NCBI RefSeq assembly: GCF_029784155.1
Contig: NC_073691.1
Span: 90,850,722 to 90,914,721 of the forward strand
Reading direction: 5' to 3'
Source: Uranotaenia lowii
Lineage: Eukaryota > Arthropoda > Insecta > Diptera > Culicidae
Length of the DNA: 64,000 nucleotides
The first letter of the stretch is position 1, and each line of letters begins with the position of its first letter. The position numbers were made by a program, and so were the translations under genes. Below are positions 34,445 to 43,523 of the stretch, piece after piece. The notes beneath the pieces are model-generated. The model saw only the letters and a program-made list of their open reading frames with translations, made no database searches and was not told where the DNA came from.

Positions 34445-35838
34445 CTAGGGTTGCCAGCCCTGTGTCCTCCACCGCAGTGGAGACACTTCGCGTCTTTGGT
34501 GCAGCTAGCCGCCTGATGGCCAGCTTCGCCACACCGCCAACATAACCCGCTTCTGTCAGCGCCCTTGCACGCAAAAGATTTGTGCCCATATTCCACACAT
34601 CTGAAGCATCTTTCCGGCTGCTGGGGGATGGCTATCTGGCAGATAGACCAACCCACCTTTAGCCGCCCACACTTGAGTGCGGCGTTTGCTGCTGCAACCG
34701 GAAGCTTCACAAAGGCCACCTGTGTCCCGGATTTGGGAGGGCCGTCGCGCATCCTGACCGAGATCTGGTCAGTCCCGATATTACAGAGATCCCTCAGCGC
34801 GTTCTGCACCTCAACATCCGTGGCTATCTCGTCAAGGTTTTTCACCCTGACGGTAACCGTGGTGCTGAGGGCACGGATTTCTGCAGCACCCCCCACAATC
34901 TATTGCGTGAGGGCGCTGTATTCCGAGCTCTTGATCTGGGAGCCACGTCGTAGCTCGAGGATCATCTCGCCGGAACGAGTTCGGCGGATTCTCCTCACAT
35001 CCCCTCCAAGGCCCACCAGCCTATCGCTCGTCCTCATTTGACGGAGGACGTCAGCGTAGGTGCCTTCGGGGGTCTTTACCACCAAAGCCTCCCCCTTGTC
35101 CCTGACCCGTTTGGGCTTGGGCTTGGGTTTGGGTTTGGCCTTGGTGGTCCTTTTCCTCTTACGCCCAACTGTCTGCCACCCAGTTGGCGCATCAGGAACT
35201 TGGCCGCCCGCGTCTCCAACACTCTCATTATCATCGCCCGGATCCTGCCGGACCGTAGGATCCCGGGCCCGCTTTTTTGGGGCTCCTGGCCTCGTCTCGC
35301 CTGGTGACCCCCTTTTCCTCTTGCCGTTTCCGGCTACCTCTGTATTGCCATCCGTTTGTACACAGACGCTGACCTTCTTCGGGCGGGTTGTATCTGCCCG
35401 AAGGGGAGTCGCAGCGTCTTCGCGTGCCCTCGCCCGGCATTCCGGAGCTGTGAGCAAGCTCACCACCGCCCTGTTTGCTTTCACAAACAGGGCCATCACA
35501 TTTGCGAGCTTCTCTCGCACCTCTTTGTGGATGTTAGATTTTTTCCTAACGCAGTCCACGAGGTCTTCCATCCCGGCCATCGCTACGGCCAGTTCAGCAG
35601 GGGTCTCAGGGTCCTGAAGCTCCGGAGAGCTTAGGAGTTCCTCGACTGCCTGCTGAACCTCTGCAAGGGGGTCACCGCCCTCACCACTTTCGACCGGCGT
35701 CCTCACCGGCTCGGCGGGTTGCCTAACCGGCGAGCGCCTTAGCCCGCTTCTACCAAACGGATTGGGACAGGTGTCCCTCTCCGCCTCATTCACATCCATC
35801 CGCGTTCTGTTGTTTCGATTATTATTATTTGTTGTCAT
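34399..35838 (-). pseudogene. R1-like LINE ORF1 (gag-like, three CCHC knuckles), one in-frame stop
   Basis: ORF1 starts at ATG 35836-35838 (MTTNNNNRNNRTRMDVNE) and runs 312 codons to a TAG at 34900-34902. It then continues in the same frame to 34399, so a single nonsense change splits a protein of about 479 residues. The N-terminal half is low-complexity and charged, with a Lys/Pro tract KAKPKPKPKPKRV. The C-terminal part holds an RRM-like fold region (VTVRVKNLDEIATDVEVQNA) and three zinc knuckles: CFRCVEYGHKSFAC, CWRCGEAGHQAASC and CLHCGGGHRAGNPRC. ORF1 proteins of this kind bind the element's RNA and carry it to the nucleus. ORF2 starts in the overlapping frame just before its end. Confidence 0.88.
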
Positions 35839-36196
35839 GTTGATCCCACGAGTCGCGAGGTAAGTATACGGTCCACTGCGCCAGTGACCTGCTTAGCGCA
35901 GTAAGGACTGGGATACTGTGGGGTGTGTCCCGGTGCCCCACAGGCTACCGTTAGAGACTGGCGTGATTTAGCGACCCGCCAGCCTTCCAGGTACGTCGGC
36001 ACGGTTCAGCATAACACCTTCACCAAATGGAGTCGGTTTCCGATAGTTTTTCCATTTTCGATTTCCGTGGTCGTTGCGTGGGTCTTCATAAGGGGGGGTG
36101 GGGTTGTAGTTCTCTCGGCCGTACATCTGCATAAAGCAGACACGTTTCCACTCTGCACCACGAGGAGGTGGAACTACTTCGCAGAGCTAAATTTAA
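35839..36196 (-). other. Probable 5' UTR of the R1-like LINE
   Basis: The sequence upstream of ORF1 is GC-rich without a long frame. It contains the inverse words CCAGTCCTTACTGCG / CGCAGTAAGGACTGG-like pairings near 35880-35915 and GGGGTGTGTCCCGGTGCCCC. It runs directly into the truncated right LTR at 36197. Confidence 0.6.
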
Positions 36197-36430
36197 ACCC
36201 TGAGTTGATAGTGAAAACGCCTCGATGTATACTAGCTGATTGCTTCGTTTGGACTGCTGCTATAATGTTACCCGTGCGTTGAATAATTGTTCATGTTCAT
36301 TTGATGAAATTTGCGCGGTAAAAACTGTAATCAGAATGAAATGACAACAAAATATCCTCTTTAGTTTTAGTCGTCGACAAGAGAAGGTGTCTTGTCAATT
36401 TCTTATTTGAAAATCTATCCAGACAGAACA
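36197..36430 (+). repeat. Right LTR, missing its first 24 bp
   Basis: It matches 31833-32076 almost exactly (a few substitutions and a short indel near 36239) and ends CCAGACAGAACA. It is followed by AACTG (36431-36435), the second copy of the target duplication. Confidence 0.85.
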
Positions 36431-36590
36431 AACTGTTTTCTACGTTTGAAAGCCTATTAATAGAGTATCAAATAGGCAATATTTGATTTGTATTTGAAAT
36501 TTTTTTCTGTTAGTAAAAATCTTCTGATGATACCAAAAAGCATTTTGAAGCAAACGGGTTGTTTAATGTGAAAGAACAACTTTTTTCTAT

Positions 36591-37048
36591 GGGGCCGTTC
36601 AGATACCACGTGGACAGAAAAATGAGATTTTTGACACCCCCCTCCCCCTCGGTGGACAAGCGTGGACATTTGGCAAATCCCTACCCCCCCCTCCCCGGAT
36701 ATCCACGTGGACAGATTTTAATTTGTTTTTTTTTCAAAAACTCATTTGACAGTTTGAAAACACTACTTTTTTGCCTATTTGCTGATTTAAAATAAAAGAA
36801 ATAGTTTTACCTGATATAAAATAATAATAAAATTTTTAAATTTCTTAATAATCATATTTATTACTTGCTTTCAAGTGGCTTTTGATTGTTTTAACTTAAA
36901 CTGGAAGCTTTGTAATTCTATGATTCAAACAGTAAGTATGTCCACGTGGACATGACCCAAACCCCTACCCCCCTCTCCGTGGACAAGCGTGGACATTCCC
37001 ATACACCCCCCTCCCACTAAGTTGTCCACGTGGTATGTGAAGGGCCCC
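36591..37048. mobile_element. 458-bp MITE with CCACGTGGAC-rich ends
   Basis: Left end GGGGCCGTTCAGATACCACG and right end, inverted, GGGGCCCTTCACATACCACG, both continuing TGGAC. TAT flanks both sides (36588-36590 and 37049-37051), so a 2-3 bp duplication is likely. Copies of CCACGTGGACA and CGTGGACA recur inside with C-rich tracts (CCCCCCTCCCC, CCCCCCCTCCCC). No protein. Confidence 0.85.
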
Positions 37049-37180
37049 TATGTATATGAACAGTTATAGTGCTATTTTTACAGTCATTTAAAGATAATTT
37101 TTTATATTTAAAAAGTACGGATATTTTCCAAGAGTTAGCCCGTATTGGGCAAATGGATAGGAACCCTATCAAATCGTTAA

Positions 37181-37354
37181 CTTTAAAGAAAAATAATTTT
37201 TCCGACCGGGATGATTTTAAGGTTATGTAATGGCTTTTCAGTCTTATCGGTAAGTAATTAAAACACTTTTATTTGTGCTTCATCCACAAATAAAAGTGTT
37301 TTAATTACTCACCGATAAGACCGAAAAGCCATTACATAACCTTTAAAGAAAAAT
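37181..37354. mobile_element. 146-bp insert consisting of a near-perfect hairpin, with 14-bp direct repeats
   Basis: Arms 37221-37277 and 37285-37341 (57 bp) are inverse copies with two mismatches around the loop CTTCATC. The flanking 14 bp CTTTAAAGAAAAAT is present on both sides (37181-37194 and 37341-37354). The related arm at 31630-31650 has the corresponding site only once and no hairpin. Thus the hairpin is an insertion with a 14-bp duplication. Confidence 0.8.
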
Positions 37355-37479
37355 GGAAATGGAAATAGTGGGGAGCCTAGGGCATGTGTGAAGGTAAAAT
37401 TTTACTTGTATTTTGAAGTTTAAACTATTTAGTAATTATTTTAATTTTTGCCCCTAGACGTAGGCATCATCATAGTTGA

Positions 37480-37940
37480 AATATTAGGATGATGAATAAA
37501 TATTAGCTATTGGATAAATATTAGTAATTTCGTAATCAGCAATGACCACGATCAATTGTACCCAAAATCAACATTTTAGAAAACTTAATCTGAAAAAAGT
37601 TCGGAGTTTTCGATCGCTTTGAAAATATTGTATTTTGAAGTTAATTTTACACTCGAAAGATTGATGTATAGGAATAAATATTTTTGTTATAATATTTCCA
37701 TGTTAGGAACATTTTAAAATGATGAAAAAAGATCTTCAAGTCACATATTGTGAAATTTTTCAAACATAGTTCAATAACCCAAAAAAATTATTTTGTAAAA
37801 ATTTTTTGAGCTTCAACCATTGCTGTTTTGTTCCATTTGGCAAATTTTTCTAGAACATTTGATCTTTGTACGACATTCCAGTTTGGAGATATAGCTAAGG
37901 AATCAAGTATCCCCAGGGATCAAGTATCCTCATTCTCCCC
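37480..37940. mobile_element. 'GATACTTGA' MITE, right-half fragment
   Basis: It matches 3350-3807 in the same orientation (GTAATCAGCAATGA, TCAACATTTTAGAAA, TCTTCAAGTCACAT, TCTAGAACATTTGATCTTTG). It ends with AAGTATCCTCATTCTCCCC and TA at 37941-37942. The phrase near the end is doubled (GGGATCAAGTATCC twice). The left half is missing. Confidence 0.75.
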
Positions 37941-37942
37941 TA

Positions 37943-40900
37943 TAGTTCTTTTTGCTATTATAAATATTTTTAAAATAAAACGTCAAAAATCATGGTAAAA
38001 TTGATAAACTTGCATATGTGAATATTTTGAAGATGTTTTGTATTCTTTAAGACTAAAAAACTCGTTAAAACCGTCAGAATAGAGACTGATCAATGTTACC
38101 TCAAAGCATCAACTTCTGGAACAGAGACGAAAGCGATTTTTAAATCAAATTCAAAGTAGTCTAATGAATTTCTGCATCCATGTTTTACGTTCATAGGAGT
38201 CCATGCAGTACTGATCCAGTGCATTTTAGTCCAGTACCAGTCGGTGCTAAAATGCACCCAAATGCAAATCAAAAATTCACCTTATATCGTTTCCATATGC
38301 TGGAATATGATTGTCTCACGCATTTGTTAATTTCAAGATTTCATCCATCCAAACATTAATTTTTATGATTTCACCTAGTTGAATTAGCTGTAGTTCTTTT
38401 TTACCCCAAAATGTATGCAGCGCCCTTAAGCTTTTTCTTTTAAAACATTTTTGACTGAAAAAATGTAAAATTTTATTCAAACAAAAACAAAAATTACTGC
38501 TCTTGGTGCTTTGTGCGTTATGACATCACATATATATCAAAAACTATAAATTTTCAAACGTTTCCAGCAAAAAAATGGTCAAATTTCATACCATTGTGAT
38601 TTTTGTATTGTTGATATGTAGATACGGATGTTAAAAAGGTTCTGCAATGAAATTGAATTTAATTTAATTTTATGAAATTGAAATTGCAATGAATAAATAG
38701 ATAAGAAATAAGAATTATAACACCCCTGTTATTATTCAATTGATCAGAATTTCAATGATTTAGCCACTGTTAATATACAATTCATCAAATTATTGGCCTA
38801 AGTGTCAACCAAGCCTTTAGATTGCGTTTCTATCATGTAGACAAATTGCATAGTTAAAACAATGATCTTATTTACCTGCTATTTTTGTGTTTGGAATCTT
38901 GAAAATATTATTTTGAACAATTTCACATGGCGGTTTATCGGTTTCTAAGTTAAGTCCAGAAGATTTAGCTTTCATTTTTCTCCGGAATTGTTAATTTCTA
39001 AGATTATTTTTGCCCCTGGAATTATGCACTACTAATAACATCCTTTGAATATAAACATCGCGGTAAAAATGTGATAAGTGGGGAGAGGAAAAACAGGAAA
39101 ATGTCTGCTAAGCAAAAAAAAGCGCACTTATCAACGTTAAAAATAATGGAAGTAAAATTAACATAGTTTTGCTTGAAAGCAAATTAATTTCAAAATTATA
39201 AAACTTTACTAGTTTTACTTTTTTCAGTTTTCCTTTCCCTATTATTATTATAAATTGCGAGTATTTTCTTAGTTTCTTTCAGTGTTAATACTTGATTTTG
39301 GAAAACCGAAATCATTGTTCCAGCTATAAGTATGATTAAGGGCCTAAAGGCTCCCCTGGCCTCGGTTCAAATCTGACGTCATAAAAATGACAAAGAGCAA
39401 ATATCTTGCTGATGAAAAACTTCCCAGTCAATAAACAACCATGCAAATCCCTCAGGAGCAAAACTTTCGTTTGCCGGAGAAAATGAAACAAAATATTAAC
39501 GACAGGGATTTCGGATGCTGTTGCTGTTATTACTGTTTTTTCCCCGAGCCTTCTGGCGAGCTGCGGAAAATATGAATCATTTTTCCTGTAGCCTGTCTTC
39601 GAAATACTTTTGGTATGAAATTATTTGTCGTCGTCACCTCTTCGTTTGGATTTCTTGTGCTGGGTGAGGAGAAAATTAAACGAGTTTTCTCCAAGTCGAG
39701 ACAGGTAGGAGTCAGTTCATCTTCAAACTTTTTCCGGTAAGCTACGGCAGCGGAAGAAATATTTGTCTTTCATATATAATTCTGTTTGCTAATAATAGAG
39801 TGTCATGAATAAATTTTCCCGTGCTAAATTATGGAATGTCGTTAGCGTGCAATTCGATGATAGAGAACATTTATTTCTAAGAGAATCTCCAATATCGATA
39901 AGATATTGATATGTCAAATGTCATAATTTACAAATCTTTCTGCATAACCAAAAATATTTTTCCCGAATGGATGAAAATATGTCTGCATACTTGCAGGCGC
40001 CTGATCTAAGACTCGAAAGTTCAGATGGAACAATCGAAACTTTTCTTTCTAACGGTTAAGTTTTCGAATCAGTTTTGAAATCAGAGATAAATGATGTAAC
40101 TTTTGCTTCACCTTCCATTTCGCAATAACTCAAAACCGTATCCCAGATAACGCGGTGTAGCACAAAATTCAATTCTGAAACACGCAAAGTGCACCATAAA
40201 GAAGCAAATGTGGGCATCAAAATCGAAAAACTTTGCAAGCTCTATTACCACCAAACTACGACTTTGTCATCGTCATCTTCATTGGGTTGCCTTCTTTATG
40301 TTTCTCGTATATGTGGAGTGAATTACGTATCCTCAGACAATCAGTGAATCCATTTGCCAACTGGTGTTTCTGCAACAACAGCGCCAACACCACACCACAC
40401 CACTTCTGGAAAAGAAGCGCAGGGGAAAAAATTGAATCCGGTCGTCAGCAAAGAAACTGGAGCAAAAATACTACTATACTAGCCAGAGAAATTTTCAATC
40501 AATGTTTATTTTCAAAGTTTTTCCCTCTTTTCGTGTACGATTGCCATTTTCGTAACCATAATCGTCGTGTCGTGTCGTGTTGATTCTGTCTAGAGTTGCC
40601 CGTTTCTGAGCGTCGGGTGATGGATAGATGATTTTGAGATGGAATTCATCAGGCAGCTGTGATGACAAATATGTCAATTTGGGGTCATTTTTGAATTTCT
40701 CAAACACTGGGGCCTTAAAGCTTCGTTTTGGTCCAAAACTCATCCATGATTTTTTGCAGAATTTTTAAGTAACGTTTACATGAGTAAATTTGAACTTTTA
40801 TGATTGTATGAGAAAATTAAATATTTTGTACTGAAAAAAAACATCATTTTTGTTTCATCTGTGGAACCGAGCCTGCTAATGGTTTTTGTGCCAATTTATA

Positions 40901-41324
40901 AAATCTTCAAAGGAAATTTTTCGCTGAACAACTTTGTCGAATATCATAACTTTGTATCTTTTCAGATAAAAAAGTTACTAGCTGTTTAACAAGTGTATGT
41001 CTTTTGGTGTTGATAAACAATGAATTCAATTGACACCACTGACGTTTGACAAGCAAAATAAACTTATTTAGGCTATAAACAACGATAGTAGATATGAAGA
41101 TACCCAACTCTTTACATTTTTTATATAAATCATGTACAACAGACACTTCTTTTTGCAAACATAATAATTATGGGATGAAAATCCCGAGAAAAAGAAAAAA
41201 AAAAAAAAACATTATAATTATCTGCTGACGGAAAAGGTCAACATTTCTCACAAATTATGTTTAATGATCGAAAGGTGCATAAAAAAATGACGTTTAATTC
41301 AAGATGCACTTTGATAGGGAGCAC
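37943..41324. other. 3.4 kb without recognised gene
   Basis: AT-rich with many poly-A/T tracts. A minus-strand open frame at 40495-40743 (82 codons, beginning MSFGPKRSFKAPVFEKFK) has ordinary amino-acid composition but no motif or splice context I recognise. No element ends were identified. Confidence 0.4.
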
Positions 41325-42632
41325 AGATTTTAAAGGCTGCTGCTACGGACAACATTGTTTCTGATTCGGCCGCTGAGAAAAGACGGTTTGGTCTAGGAGG
41401 CGCAGATTTTTAAGGCTACTGCTGCTGATTGTTTGTTATTATTTGGCCTTCCGGTGGATAAAGACGGAATGGCTTCAGAAGCGCAGATTTTTAGGACTGT
41501 TGTGGCTGATTGTTTGCTTTGATTTGGCCATCCGGTGGAAAAAGACGGAGTTGGCTTAGAAAGTGCAGATTTTTGAGGCTGCTGGTGAGGATTGTTTGTT
41601 GTGATTTTGCATTCAGGTGGAAAAAGACGGAATGGCTTTGGAAGCGCAGATTTTAAGAACTGTTGCTGCTGTTTGTTTGTTTTGGTTTGGCTTCGCGGTG
41701 GAAAAAGTCGGAATGGATTTGGAAGCGCAGATTTTCAGGCAACTTCTGCTGATCGTTCTTTTTGATTTGGCCTACCGGTGGAAAAAGACGGAATGGCTTT
41801 GGAAACGCAGATTTTAAGGCTCCTTTTGCTGGTTGCTTGTTTTGTTTGGCTTTCCTGTGAAAAAAAACGGAATTGGCTAAAGAAGCGCAGATTTTTAAGG
41901 CTGCTGCTGCTGATTGTTTGTTATGAATTTGCTTTCCGGTGGAAAAAATCGCAATGCCTTTGGACGCGCAGATTTTTAAGACGGTTGCTGCTGTTTGTTT
42001 GTTTTGGTTTGACTTCGCGGTGGAAAATGTCGGAATGGATTTGGAAGCGCACATTTTCATGCAGCTTTTGAGGATTGTAGACTTTGATTTACTCTACCGG
42101 TGGAAAAGACGGAATGGCTTTGGAAACGCAGATTTTTAAGGCTGCTGTTGCTGGTTGCTTGTTTTGTTTGGATTTCTGGTGAAAAAAAAAAACGGAATTG
42201 GCTAAAGAAGCGCAGATTTTTAAGGCTGCTGCTGCTGATTGTTTGTTTTGATTTTGCTTTCCGCTGGATAAAGACGGAATGGCTAAAGAAGTGCCGATTT
42301 TAAGGACTGTTGCGGCTGAATGTTTGCTTTGATTTGGCCATCCGGTGGAAAAAGGCAGAATTTGCTTTGGAAGTGCTGATTTTTAAGGCTGCTGCTGCTG
42401 ATTATCTGCTTCGATTTGGCCTTTCGGTGAAATAACAATGGAATCGGCTAAGGAAGTACAGATTTTTAAGGCTGCTGTTGCTAATTGTTTGTTTTGATTT
42501 AGCCTTCTGGTGGAAAAAGGCAGAATTGGCTTTGGAAGCACAAAGTTTTAAGGCTGCTGCTTCTAATTTTTTATTTTGAATTGGATTTTTAAGGCTACTG
42601 CTGCTGATTGTTTGTTTTGAATTGGCCTTCTG
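41325..42632 (+). repeat. Satellite array, ~82-bp unit, ~15 copies, with a ~322-bp higher-order period
   Basis: A unit containing GCAGATTTTTAAGGCTGCTG, TTGTTTGTTTTGATTTGGCC and GGTGGAAAAAGACGGAATGG repeats about every 80-83 bp across 1.3 kb. Unit starts are near 41402, 41482, 41563, 41645, 41727, 41809, 41887, 41970 and so on. Variant units recur every fourth repeat: the TTCGCGGTGGAAAA type at about 41690 and 42013, the TGCTTGTTTTGTTTGG type at about 41834 and 42155. Because the unit is close to 81 bp (27 codons), long open frames such as FLRLLLLIVC appear in several frames. They are a by-product and not taken as genes. The array fades at both ends into diverged, shorter units. Confidence 0.92.
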
Positions 42633-43051
42633 TTTCTAAGAATAATATCGAATTATTCCAGCTCTCGTAAGCAGAGACAGAGTGATAAAAAACAAAGCAT
42701 AGTTTAAGAAAAACAATAGTCTGTAAATAAAAGATTCTATTCAAAATAGTGTTGAGAAGGATAAGATGATGAAGAGATAAGATGAGGGATATGCAGAAAT
42801 GAAATAAAAATTATAGGATGGAGAATAATGCTGTGGAATATGGAATAAAAGTAAAGGATGTTTGATAAATAAAAAGTTTTGATTGAGAATAGAGGTGAGA
42901 AGGAATGTAGGGACGAGAAGAAGGATATGCTGAAAATAAATCAAATTTAATTAAAAATAAAATAATAGTTGTATTCGGCAACACTGAAGATAAATAAAAT
43001 AAAACAAATGTTTATGGCAACGTTTGTTATTATGGCAACATTAGGCAAAAC

Positions 43052-43515
43052 CTGGGGGAGGAAGACTGAAATTTGCTGTATAGTTTTCTGTATCGTTTTT
43101 TTACTGTTCGGCAAAAAGCCAGCAATTGTTGAAAAGATTTGTAATCGTTCAAATTTTAACTTTAGATGATCAGTTTCGTGTAGCTAGTCGCATGTAACTC
43201 AGTTGTTTAGGTGCTAAATTTAGATTTAGCTATATTTTTAGAAGAACCGTTGATCAAACCATTTTTGTTTATCAGCTTCAAAACTTTGACGAAATTTGAG
43301 CGACTCAATACGTCTGATCATACAAGAATTTGCCAGAGCAAAGAAAAACCTAATTAAATCATTTTTTTATGCAAAACAAGTGCTTTTCAGCATCAAACAA
43401 GTTTTATTAAAAATCACTAAATAAGAAAGTAAAATTTTGAACCTTCGCACTGGTCGGTAGACTGATTGACGTTTGAAAGATTTTTTTCATTTCTTATTCA
43501 GTCTTCCTCCCCCAG
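43052..43515. mobile_element. hAT-type MITE with exact 8-bp duplication
   Basis: Ends CTGGGGGAGGAAGACTGAA (43052-43070) and its inverse at the right (ending 43515). The 8-bp GGCAAAAC is present on both sides (43044-43051 and 43516-43523). Eight-base duplications are the rule for hAT elements. 464 bp, non-coding. Confidence 0.88.
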
Positions 43516-43523
43516 GGCAAAAC

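Larger units (their letters stand above)
31809..36430 (+). mobile_element. LTR retrotransposon shell filled by an antisense R1-like LINE
   Basis: Two direct repeats at 31809-32076 and 36197-36430 are nearly identical where they overlap and are bounded outside by AACTG on both sides, so they are LTRs of one insertion. The right copy lacks the first 24 bp, and the junction shares only ACCC. Directly after the left LTR comes TTGGTGCCGTGACCAGGATT, which looks like a tRNA primer-binding site. The expected gag-pol is absent. After about 475 bp of leader (32077-32552) the interior is an R1-like LINE on the opposite strand. The 5-bp duplication fits BEL, copia or many gypsy elements; the family cannot be told without pol. 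Confidence 0.8.

Noticed and set aside
34896..34896. A separate zinc-knuckle gene starting with GTG downstream of ORF1
   Set aside because: It is in the same frame as ORF1 and separated only by one TAG, so it is the C-terminal part of ORF1.
32648..35634. Many plus-strand frames across the R1-like region
   Set aside because: They are shadows of the GC-rich antisense LINE ORFs, whose minus-strand translations carry all the family motifs.
40495..40743. 82-codon minus-strand frame beginning MSFGPKRSFKAPVFEKFK
   Set aside because: Composition looks protein-like, but there is no recognised domain, no splice-site support and no second exon; kept only as a remark in the stretch entry.
41617..42303. 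Leucine-rich open frames with units like FLRLLLLIVC, on both strands
   Set aside because: They are the translation of the ~82-bp satellite; the frame stays open only because the unit is close to a multiple of three, and the same happens in other frames.
41325..42632. Regular repeat spacing considered as a CRISPR-like array
   Set aside because: The units are contiguous diverged copies without unique spacers, in a eukaryotic context; it is a satellite.
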